From contig JBKPOG010000172.1 in NCBI GenBank assembly GCA_046732975.1, positions 1 through 33,548 on the forward strand: DNA of 33,548 nucleotides, given 5' to 3'. Each line of letters starts with the position of its first letter. Positions within the stretch are counted from its first letter, which is position 1. The stretch comes from JAMXLO01 sp046732975 (GTDB taxonomy: Bacteria; Pseudomonadota; Alphaproteobacteria; Acetobacterales; Acetobacteraceae). The translations under genes and the position numbers were made by a program. The notes below the pieces were generated by a model. The model was not told the origin of the DNA. It did not search any database and saw only the letters and a program-made list of their open reading frames with translations. Positions 16,851 through 25,200 of the stretch are shown here, one piece after another.

Positions 16851-16949
16851 CAGGTCCCCCCGGACATAGATAGATCAGCCCAGCATACGGCCGGTGCCAC
16901 TCTCGGCGTCAATGCGTGCCCTGGGATGCGGCGGGCTGCTCTCCCGTGA

Positions 16950-17195
16950 TCAGGCGCGCCGCGACCCGCTCGGAATCAGCGCCCCCAGTCGCCCGAACAG
17001 ATAACCGAGCGCAAACACCACAAGCGCGGCCGTGATCGGCTGGGCGCGGATAACCTCGCGCACTTCGCCGATGCCATTATGCGCTCGACCCGCGGCATTG
17101 CTCGCCTGCTCCATTGCCGAGTTAACGCCGCCGGCAACGTGCTGCGCTGTATCTGAGATCGAGTCCTGAAGACCGCCTGGAACCGAATCGCTCAT
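16950..17195 (-). CDS. Small C-tail membrane protein, YqjD/ElaB (DUF883)-like
   Basis: 81 residues, with GGGAG 7 nt upstream of ATG 17195. An amphipathic N-terminal half (~10-48, rich in Ala, Gln and Asn) is followed by 'VREVIRAQPITAALVVFALGYLFGRLG' (~45-72), where a single membrane helix ends in a glycine-rich GYLFGRL turn. This is the hallmark of DUF883 proteins, which in E. coli (YqjD, ElaB) anchor to the inner membrane and bind ribosomes in stationary phase. Sequence similarity is limited to this layout. Confidence 0.7.
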   Translation of the reverse strand: MSDSVPGGLQDSISDTAQHVAGGVNSAMEQASNAAGRAHNGIGEVREVIRAQPITAALVVFALGYLFGRLGALIPSGSRRA

Positions 17196-17306
17196 CCGTT
17201 GTCTCCCGCATCCGCCAGAATCAGCTTGCGCCCACAGACCGAACTCGATCCCGGCCCGGCAGAATTTGGGGATCGCCGACGAATTTGCGAATACGTCGTG
17301 CGATTC

Positions 17307-18338
17307 TCAGACGAGCTGTGGCTTCACCTCTTCGCACAACAGCCGCAGCGAACGCATCATCGGCTCTGCCGGTATGCTGCCGCCGAAATTCAGTTCGGCC
17401 AGGATGCCGTCGATGGCCAACTCCTCGCGCAACTGCAAGAGCCGATCGCCGACACGCCCGGGACTGCCCACCACGACCTTGTCGCGCAGCACCTCCTGGT
17501 AGGTGATACCGCGCACCGTCTCCAACTCGGCCCGCCGGCGGGCGTTCGGCGAACCCTCGAGCCGCGTCGTCAGTGTCCGGTAACCCTGCATCACGCTCGG
17601 TTCGGCCTCTTCCAGTGCCCGCGCATCGGTCTCCGCCAGGTGCAGCGACAGGCGTAGATACACCTCGCCTTTGCCCGGATGGCCGGCGGCCAGATAGGCG
17701 TCGCGATACGCCTGCAGATCGGGCGCCAGCCCGGACAGCGAACCGCTGCGCACGGCGACAAACAGCGGGTAACCGAGAGCGCCGAGTACCGGGAAAGAGT
17801 CCTCACTGGCACCGGCGATACGGATCGGCGGATGTGGCTGCTGGTACGGCCGCGGCACCGCACGCGCCTCTTCGAACTGCCAGTATTTGCCAGAGTAGGA
17901 AAAACTCGGCTGCGTCCACGCCTGCTTGAGGATGTCGAGCGTCTCGTAGAAACGCTCGCGGCTCTCGGCATACGGTACGCCATACGCGGCATAAGCACGC
18001 GGATTGCCGCTGCGTCCCGCACCCAGCAGCAACCGCCCGCGACTGATCTGGTCGATCGTCGCCGTCTCCTCGGCCAGTCGCAGCGGATGGCACAACGGCA
18101 GCACCTGCACGCCGGTGCCAATCTTGAGCCGCGTTGTGCGCGCGGCGATCGCGGCAGCGACGGTCAACGGCGCGCTCAGCACGGAACGCGAGGCCTGTTG
18201 ATGGATCTCCGCCAGCCAAACCGCGTCCAGCCCCCAGCGTTCGGCCTCCAGCACCTGGTCAAGCGCCTGGGCGAAGGCATCCGCGTCCGATTGCTGCTCC
18301 ACCTGACGGTGGAATTCGTGGTACCAGCCGAACTCCAT
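17307..18338 (-). CDS. LLM-class flavin-dependent oxidoreductase (first copy)
   Basis: 343 residues from ATG 18338; the frame is open to 18461, but the extra N-terminus is not luciferase-like. It is a bacterial-luciferase-like TIM barrel: MEFGWYHEFH at strand 1, 'ERWGLDAVWLAEIH' (~33-46), 'RLKIGTGVQVLPLCHPLRLAEE' (strand 3 to helix 3), 'SRGRLLLGAGRSGNP' (~98-112), 'SFSYSGKYWQFEEA' and 'PPIRIAGAS'. Members use FMN or F420. With FMNH2 they often act as two-component monooxygenases, and no flavin reductase gene is visible here. The substrate is unknown. It lies downstream of the MFS gene on the same strand (76 bp), so co-expression is possible. Confidence 0.88.
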   Translation of the reverse strand: MEFGWYHEFHRQVEQQSDADAFAQALDQVLEAERWGLDAVWLAEIHQQASRSVLSAPLTVAAAIAARTTRLKIGTGVQVLPLCHPLRLAEETATIDQISRGRLLLGAGRSGNPRAYAAYGVPYAESRERFYETLDILKQAWTQPSFSYSGKYWQFEEARAVPRPYQQPHPPIRIAGASEDSFPVLGALGYPLFVAVRSGSLSGLAPDLQAYRDAYLAAGHPGKGEVYLRLSLHLAETDARALEEAEPSVMQGYRTLTTRLEGSPNARRRAELETVRGITYQEVLRDKVVVGSPGRVGDRLLQLREELAIDGILAELNFGGSIPAEPMMRSLRLLCEEVKPQLV

Positions 18339-18414
18339 GCGAGCAGCGTGGCATCTGGCCCGGGACAGCGCAACGCGGTCCCAGATCGCGCGCTCAGAAC
18401 CACTCCATCGTGGC

Positions 18415-19599
18415 TCACTTAATCCGCCGAATAGAAGTCTGGCGTTGGCGCAGCAGCTCAATCCCGACGAGCACGGCCGGAACGGCGCAGGTAGCCCAGC
18501 CAGCGGTATATCCGCCGCTTATGCGCAGCATCAGCGAGAACACCGAGGGGCATAAGACCGCACCCATCTGACCGAACGACAATACGCCGCCGGTGATGGC
18601 ACCCGCCCGCCCGATTGGTGCGAGGCGCGCGGACTCCGAAAGCAGAATGCCGTGCCAGGACATCGCCGTGGCGCTGAGCAGGCCGGCGACAATACCGATC
18701 CCAAGTACAGGCCACGCCGCGCTGAATGCTCCGGTGAGCACCACGCTACCGGCCATACCGAACGCCAGCCAGGACATAACGTGTCGCGGCGCTACATAGA
18801 AACTGCCGATCCAACCCCACAGGATGCGGCAGGGTATGGCGATAGCGATAACCGTCGAGAACAAAGCGCCAGCGGACACAAGGTCATAACCGAGTGCGGT
18901 GAGATAGGTGACGAAATAAGCGATGAAGACCGCCTGAAGGCCATTGAACGCGAAGCAGGCGAAAGACAGTGCACGCAAGTCGTCAACTCTGAGGACGGCG
19001 GTGACTGTGGTCACGAAATCCGACAGGCGGATCGGATGTGTGGGTATTGCCTCGGTATCGAGCCGACGATGCAGCGGCTGCAGCAAGACGGCAAAAAACC
19101 CGCAGGTCGCCGCGCTGACCAGCATCGTTCCGCGCCATCCGATCGATTGGGCGAGTGCGGGAGCGAGCCATCCTGCGAGCAATATGCCAGCCGGGATCGC
19201 CGTTTGCGTGATCGAAAACGCGAATGGTGCATACGGACGGATGGCCCAGCGCCCCAGCAACTGTGAACTCGCAGGCGTCGCGACAGCGGCAACACCGTTT
19301 CCGACGAGTGCCGACAACACAAAGCCGGCCGCACCTCCGACGACCGCGACGGCCATGCCGCCACCGACCGACAGCAGTGCGATCTGACTCATGCGGATGG
19401 CACCGTGCCGGATGATGAACCCGCCCGATCCGAGCTGACCGATCAGTGCAGCGACCGCTGTCAGGCCATAATAGATCCCCACCCACGACGGGTCGGCATG
19501 CAGTTCCACGATGATCAGTGGCGCGAGCACGGCAGGGAGCACTCTGCCGACAGAGCCGCAGGTCTGTTGCGAAAACATCGCCAGGACGGCGATTATCAT
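18415..19599 (-). CDS. MFS transporter
   Basis: 394 residues from ATG 19599; a longer form from 19665 is possible but its first 22 residues are polar and Arg-rich. About 12 hydrophobic helices are visible. 'GQLGSGGFIIRHGAIRMSQ' after helix 2 matches the loop 2-3 motif of the major facilitator superfamily (G-x3-D/G-R-x-G-R-like), and a cytoplasmic central loop (~175-200, 'RRLDTEAIPTHPIRLS') separates the two six-helix halves. It resembles the YbfB/CynX-like group of uptake or efflux carriers. The substrate is not predictable from sequence. It precedes the first LLM oxidoreductase and is divergent from the second GFA gene. Confidence 0.85.
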   Translation of the reverse strand: MIIAVLAMFSQQTCGSVGRVLPAVLAPLIIVELHADPSWVGIYYGLTAVAALIGQLGSGGFIIRHGAIRMSQIALLSVGGGMAVAVVGGAAGFVLSALVGNGVAAVATPASSQLLGRWAIRPYAPFAFSITQTAIPAGILLAGWLAPALAQSIGWRGTMLVSAATCGFFAVLLQPLHRRLDTEAIPTHPIRLSDFVTTVTAVLRVDDLRALSFACFAFNGLQAVFIAYFVTYLTALGYDLVSAGALFSTVIAIAIPCRILWGWIGSFYVAPRHVMSWLAFGMAGSVVLTGAFSAAWPVLGIGIVAGLLSATAMSWHGILLSESARLAPIGRAGAITGGVLSFGQMGAVLCPSVFSLMLRISGGYTAGWATCAVPAVLVGIELLRQRQTSIRRIK

Positions 19600-19701
19600 T
19601 CTGCTCACGCGGCACGTTTCCCGGTCTGGGGCAACACGTTCGTACCCACGGGCTCGTCGCGTCAATGCTAACCTACGCGTGCCTTACCAGAGGAGACAGC
19701 G

Positions 19702-20109
19702 ATGAAAGTGACGGGAGGGTGCCACTGCGGGCACATAACCTACGAGGCCGAGGTTGACCCGACGACAGTCAGGGTTTGCCATTGCACGGATTGCCAAAAG
19801 CTCACCGGCAGCGCCTTCCGGGCGAACATCTCCAGCCTACCAGGAAGCTTCAAGCTAACGGGAGCGGCGCCAAAAATTTACATCAAAACGGCCGAGAGCG
19901 GGACTAAGCGCGCACACGGCTTCTGTCCGGAATGCGGGACGCCGATCTATGCCACCTCAACCGAAGCAAATCCGACAGCCTATGGACTAAGGGTCGGCGG
20001 CATCGACCAACGAGCGCAGTTCGCCCCACCGGCACGTCAGATCTGGTGTCGTTCGGCGCTGCCGTGGTCGATGGATCTACGGGCGGTCGAAAAGTCGGAC
20101 CGCCAGTGA
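19702..20109 (+). CDS. GFA-family zinc-binding protein (second copy)
   Basis: 135 residues from ATG 19702, with AGAGGAGA upstream. Zinc-binding cysteines are at GGCHCGH (~7-9), VCHCTDCQKLTGSAF (~26-40) and FCPECGTPIY (~74-83), and length is typical for the family. It shares only the Cys framework with the paralogue at 2080-2532, so the two are not a recent duplication. It reads in the same direction as the second LLM gene, 89 bp downstream. Confidence 0.9.
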   Translation: MKVTGGCHCGHITYEAEVDPTTVRVCHCTDCQKLTGSAFRANISSLPGSFKLTGAAPKIYIKTAESGTKRAHGFCPECGTPIYATSTEANPTAYGLRVGGIDQRAQFAPPARQIWCRSALPWSMDLRAVEKSDRQ

Positions 20110-20198
20110 GGATCGCGCCTGTCGCCCACGTATTGGCAGTGGCATTTGGTTTGCGCCGGCGCAACGCGTAACCTGCGATCGCCAACGGAGAGCAACAC

Positions 20199-21245
20199 AT
20201 GCGGTTCGGATTATTCGGCAGCGCCGCCGCCCGCCGCGGCAGCGGAGAGTTCGACAGCGCCGAGGGCTATCGCGACTTCATAGAATACAATGTCGAGGCC
20301 GAGGCGCTTGGCTTTCACGGAACGTTCGTCGTCGAACATCACTTCACCGGCTTCGGCCAGGTCTCGGCGACACTGAACCTGCTGACCTGGCTCGGCGCTC
20401 GCACCCGCACCCTGCGACTAGGTACCGCGGTGATTGTGCTGCCGTGGCACAACCCCGTGCTGCTGGCTGAACAGGCGGCGACGCTTGATCTGCTGTCCGG
20501 CGGACGACTCGATTTCGGCATCGGCAAAGGCTATCGCTACAACGAGTTCGCCGGCTTCGACATGCCGATGCAAGAAGCCGATGCGCGCTTCGAAGAGTCA
20601 CTCGAAGTTCTGCTGAAGGCCTGGACCTCCGAACGGCGCTTCTCGCATTACGGCAAGTATTGGCGGTTCAACGATATCGTGGTCGAACCACCTTCGGCAC
20701 AGAGACCGCATCCGCAGATTTGGATGGGCGCCGGCAGCGAGCGCTCGATCCGCAGCGTCGCCGAACGCGGATTCAATCTTTTGCTCGGACAATATGCTTC
20801 GCCCGATGACGTGGCGCAAAGCATCGCCTGGTTCCGTGCCGCGGTCGAGGCGCAGGGCCGGCGCTATGACCCGATGCGAGTCGGCGTAACGCGCGCGTTC
20901 TTCGTCACCGACAGCGCGGACGAACGCGATGCAGCGCTGGAGCGGCGGCTGCACAACCGAATGCGCCAGTTGAAGCTGGCAACGCAGCCTGACGGCACGG
21001 TGCACGGCGGCCCTGACCGCGCCACCGGTGACCCGCACATGGTCAACGTCAACAGTGCGATGTACGGCAGCCCGGAGGCGATTGCGCGACGACTGGAAAC
21101 GCTGCGCGAGGCTGGTGTCGGCTACGTGCTGATCAATGGTGGCGGATCGGGCGGCGGCGAGCGCGGCCGACAGAGCATGCGTCGCTTTGCGCGCGAGATA
21201 ATGCCCCTGTTTGCCGAACCTGCTCGGGCCGAGGCGGCGCAATAA
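20199..21245 (+). CDS. LLM-class flavin-dependent oxidoreductase (second copy)
   Basis: 348 residues from ATG 20199 with CGGAGAG upstream. Luciferase-like features are 'EALGFHGTFVVEHHFTGFGQ' (~35-54), 'RTLRLGTAVIVLPWHNPVLLAEQ' (~70-92), 'SGGRLDFGIGKGYRYNEF' (~100-117) and 'HPQIWMGAGSERS'. The EHH pair in strand 2 and the W-H-N-P turn are typical of the alkanal monooxygenase-like subgroup. It would use a reduced flavin and O2, but the substrate is unknown. It is clearly diverged from the copy at 17307-18338, so the two probably act on different compounds or steps. Confidence 0.9.
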   Translation: MRFGLFGSAAARRGSGEFDSAEGYRDFIEYNVEAEALGFHGTFVVEHHFTGFGQVSATLNLLTWLGARTRTLRLGTAVIVLPWHNPVLLAEQAATLDLLSGGRLDFGIGKGYRYNEFAGFDMPMQEADARFEESLEVLLKAWTSERRFSHYGKYWRFNDIVVEPPSAQRPHPQIWMGAGSERSIRSVAERGFNLLLGQYASPDDVAQSIAWFRAAVEAQGRRYDPMRVGVTRAFFVTDSADERDAALERRLHNRMRQLKLATQPDGTVHGGPDRATGDPHMVNVNSAMYGSPEAIARRLETLREAGVGYVLINGGGSGGGERGRQSMRRFAREIMPLFAEPARAEAAQ

Positions 21246-21303
21246 AGTCGACTGTCGCGCGCCGCAGGAGGAATGCCGTATTCGGTGAGCTACCCCCCGA
21301 TGC

Positions 21304-21552
21304 TTAACCCGTCGTCTCGCCGCGGCATACGGCGAGACCTAAGGCTACCGCTCCGAAGGTGCTGACGAATCCCAGGCAGAGCAGCAGCGCAGCCAACCAC
21401 CCGCTCTGGCTATGCAAAATGAGCTCGCGCAGCGAGCCGGTATTGACGACGATCAGGCCGCACACTGCCACTGCTCCACCCAGACAGCCGGCGGCCAGTG
21501 GCAGAAGGAGGTGGCGCAGCACCTCGCTCCCCACGATTGAAGACACGCTCAA
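21304..21552 (-). CDS. Small two-helix membrane protein, unknown function
   Basis: Up to 82 residues, with two hydrophobic helices ('LLLPLAAGCLGGAVAVCGLIV', ~15-36, and 'GWLAALLLCLGFVSTFGAVAL', ~51-72). I do not recognise the family. The frame starts at TTG 21552, but there is no ribosome site. GTG codons a few residues in (21546, or one preceded by GGGGAGC) are also possible. A perfect 9-bp stem (21314-21338) overlaps its last codons. It lies just upstream of nothing obvious and between an LLM gene and a lipoprotein gene. Confidence 0.5.
   Translation of the reverse strand: MSVSSIVGSEVLRHLLLPLAAGCLGGAVAVCGLIVVNTGSLRELILHSQSGWLAALLLCLGFVSTFGAVALGLAVCRGETTG
21314..21338. terminator. 9-bp perfect hairpin between convergent genes
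   Basis: GTCTCGCCG (21314-21322) pairs with CGGCGAGAC (21330-21338) around a 7-nt loop. It lies after the second LLM gene and over the last codons of the opposing small gene. There is no T-run, so it would be at most a non-canonical terminator or mRNA end protector. Confidence 0.35.
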
Positions 21553-21586
21553 TCAGACCGAACGGGTGCCGCGCCTCTTATCGCCT

Positions 21587-21850
21587 TTAATAGGCATAAT
21601 AGCTGCCACTGCCGCTGCTGTACGTGCTGCGCCGCGGCTCCGGCGTCGTCGCCGCACCAGCCAACGCACCACCTGCGGCGCCGACGCCACCGCCGATCAA
21701 TGCCCCCTTGCCGCCGCCAGCAAGCCCGCCGATCGCGGCCCCACCAGCGCCACCCAACAAGCCGCCGCCCAATGCGCGTTGGCCGGGGTCATACGGATTT
21801 GAGCACCCGGCCAGCAATGCGATGCTCGCGATTATGAAAGTCTTGCGCAT
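21587..21850 (-). CDS. Glycine-zipper lipoprotein
   Basis: 87 residues from ATG 21850, with an excellent ribosome site (GGGAGG, 7-8 nt). The signal sequence RKTFIIASIALLAGC ends in a lipobox (LAGC; lipidated Cys ~16). It is followed by a glycine-zipper region (~28-65) of repeated small residues, of the type GGAGGAAIGGLAGGGKGALIGGG split over two helices, and a Ser/Tyr-rich tail. Relatives (Gly-zipper, YMGG, OsmB or SlyB-like) sit in the outer membrane, and many respond to envelope stress. The exact family member cannot be named. Confidence 0.8.
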   Translation of the reverse strand: MRKTFIIASIALLAGCSNPYDPGQRALGGGLLGGAGGAAIGGLAGGGKGALIGGGVGAAGGALAGAATTPEPRRSTYSSGSGSYYAY

Positions 21851-22251
21851 AAGTGGACCTCCCAATACTCCCAGGCCACATGAACACTCGCACTTGGCTT
21901 TGGTTGCGGGAGCTCTCGGGGACGCGTTTCGCACACATCCATAACAAGGCCGCGACGACCATCGCCATTGGGCTTCAACGGCCCACCAACATCGGCTTCA
22001 TGGCTTGTTGAAGGCCGCAGCCGTGTAATCAGGCTGCGCGCCACAACGCTTGCGACAGCAGGTCATCCGCCGCTGATCGACATGTCGTCGTGCGCCGCAT
22101 CCGCCTTCCGCGGATGACGAAGTCCGATGACCCCGCAAACAACCGATCGGCGAAACAGTTGCGCCAATTCGCGACAGCGATTGAAAATCTCGCGTTTGCG
22201 CTGCATCAACGATCACGCCCACGATGGCGACGGTAGTGCAGGAGGGCCGGG
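21851..22251. other. 401-bp intergenic region between divergent lipoprotein and ABC transporter genes
   Basis: No gene is supported on either strand. It holds the ribosome sites of both neighbours (GGGAGG near 21858; AGGAGGG near 22240) and therefore probably both promoters. CATCCGC (22098-22104) and GCGGATG (22110-22116) form a perfect 7-bp stem with a 5-nt loop, which could belong to a leader or operator. Confidence 0.5.
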
Positions 22252-25200
22252 GTGCATTTCGATCTGCGACTATGGCGCATGACGGTCGGCTTGCGCTGGC
22301 GCATTGCCCTGGGAGTCCTGCTCGGGCTGCTGGCACTCGGAATCGGGATTGCCCGTTTCGCCTTCCTGGGCCAGTTCCTTGCCAGGCTGTTCCGTTCAGC
22401 GCCGGCCGCCGAACTCGTGATGCCGCTCGCCGCCACGTTCGTGGCCATCCTGCTGCGCGCCTGGCTCGACGATGCGCGCACCATGCTGGCGCATCACACT
22501 GCGGCACGCGTGCAGGAGACGCTGCGCGGGCGGCTCTACGACAAGGTCGTAGCGCTCGGCCCCGCCTGGTTCGGCGCTGAGCGCACCGGCGGGGTGATGC
22601 TGTCGATCGTCGACGGCGTCGAGCAGCTGCAGACCTTCTTCGGACAGTACCTGCCGCAGGTTACCATCGCTGCGTGCGCGCCGGTGGCGATCTTCGCCTT
22701 CATGGCATTCTGGGACATCCCGGTCGCGACCGTCATGCTGGCCGCGGCGCTGTTCACCCTGGTGACGCCCGCGGTGGTGCACGAGCGCACCAACCAGGCC
22801 TCGCGCACGCGGCAGAATGCGTTCAAGGCGTTCGGCGAAGAGTTCCTCGACGCCGTTCAGGGTCTGCCGACGCTGAAGGCGTTCGGCCAGAGCGGCAGCT
22901 ATGGCCGTATGCTGGCCGACAAGGCCAAGGCGCTGTCCGACAGCACCTTTCTGGTCCTGGGCACCAGCATCCTGACGCGCGGCATCACCGACCTGGGCTG
23001 TGCGCTCGGTGCCGCGGCCGCGCTCGCTCTCGGCGCCTGGCGTGTCCGGCACGGCGAGATGAGCCTGGAGGCGCTGCTGATCGTGCTGATGGCTGGCACC
23101 GAGATCTTTCGGCCGCTGCGCGATCTTCGCACCGTGCTGCACCAGGGGCTTACCGGGCAAGCCGCGGCGGCGGGCATCAATGCACTGCTGGATGAGAGGG
23201 TGACGGCGCCGAGTGCCCCCTCCCCCTACCCCCCTCCCGCAAGGGGAGGGGGAGTGCTGCGGCACGGCGTCTCGCCGTCGATCACTTTCGACGCGGTCAC
23301 CTTCGCCTATCCCGGTGGTCGGCGGGCCGCGCATCAAGGCCTTTCCTTCGCCATCGACGCCGGCGAGCGGGTCGGCATCGTCGGCCCCAGCGGGTCCGGC
23401 AAGTCGACCATCGTCCGTCTGCTGCTGCGCCTGCACGACCCACAGACCGGCACCATCCAGATCGGTGGCCAAGATCTGCGCAGCCTGGACCCTGAGGCTG
23501 TGAGGCGCATGATCGCGGTGGTGGCGCAAGACACCTACCTGTTCCATGGCACCATCGAGGACAACCTGCGCCTCGGGCGCCCCGACGCCACGGAAGCGGA
23601 CCTGGTTGCTGCCGCCCGCGCCGCGAACGCCCATGAGTTCATCGACGGGTTGCCCGACGGCTATCAGACCGTGATCGGCGAGCGCGGGGCGCGCCTGTCC
23701 GGCGGACAGCGCCAGCGCATTGCCATCGCCCGCGCCCTGCTGCGTGATGCCCCGATCCTGATCCTGGACGAGGCCCTGTCCTCGGTGGACGCCGAGAACG
23801 AGGCGGTGATCCAGCAGGCGCTCGATCGCCTGATGGTCGGACGCACCACACTGATCCTCGCGCATCGCCTGTCCAGCGTGATCAACGCCGACCGCATCCT
23901 GGTGCTGGAGGACGGCGCGGTGGCCGAGAGCGGCAGCCACGCCACGCTGATCGCGCGCGACGGTCCCTATCGCCGCCTGATGGGCCCGCAGCTCGCCGAG
24001 CGAGGCGATGTGACTGCGCCGCTCCTGGACCTTGCCCCGCCCGAAGAAGGGACAGTGACGGCAACCGGCGCAGTGGTGCGTGACCTTGCCGCGGATGCGG
24101 CCGACGTGGGATGGCCGGAGACCATTCGCACGCTGCTCGGCTTCATTCGCCCCTGGCGTCGCCAGCTTGCGGTCACCGTCTCCTGCGGCATCGGCCGCGT
24201 CGTCGCGTTCATTGGCGTCGGCATCCTGGGGGCGCTGATCATCGCCGCGGTGCGCGCCAATGCGCCGTCGCTGCTGCTGACCGTATTGCTGCTGGCCGCT
24301 GCTCCCGTCGCCGGCCTGCTGCACTGGTTGGAATCGTTTCTCGCGCACGACATGGCATACCGCCTGCTGGCGGTGATGCGCGTCGATCTCTACCGCAAGC
24401 TCGACGCGTTGGCGCCTGCCTATCTGCTGCAGCGCCGGTCCGGCGACCTGGTCGCACTGGCGACCCAGGACGTAGAGATGATCGAATATTTTTATGCCCA
24501 TACAGTGGCGCCGGCCTGCGTGGCGGTGCTGATCCCGGGCGCCGTGCTGATCACGCTTGCCGTCGTGGCCTGGCCGATGGCGCTCGCGTTGCTGCCGTTC
24601 CTCGCCTACGCCGCAGGATCGCCGGTGCTGGGACGCCGGCACATCGACGGTCTTGCCTCCACTGCGCGTCGTTCCCTGGGCGAACTCGGCGCGCATGCGA
24701 CCGAGACCATCCAAGGTCTGGCCGAGCTGATGGCCTTTGAGGCAACGACGCGGCGCCGCGACCAATTCATGGCCGCGGTGCGCCGCTATCAAACGATGCG
24801 CCTGGCACTGCTGCGTGATCTCACCCGGCAGACCGCCGGCCTGGAAGTGGCGACGGGTCTCGGCGGTCTCGCGGTTGCCGCGGTCGGCGCACCGCTGGTG
24901 ATGAACGGTTGGATCGCGCCCACCTTGCTGCCGCTGCTGGTTCTGGTGTCGATCGCTGCCTTCCTGCCGGTCTCGGAGATCGCTCAGGTCGGCCGTCAGC
25001 TCGCCGATACAATCGCATCTACCCGCCGGCTGCATGTGGTGCACTCCGAGCCGGTGGTTATCACCGACGGACCGCGCGTCCCCGTCGCTCCGCGGGGCGG
25101 TTCCACGGTGCGTTTCGAGCACGTGCATTTCACCTATCCCGGTCGGGATCGGCCGGCACTGAACGACGTCGGCTTCGACGTGCCGGCCGGCGCGACGGTG

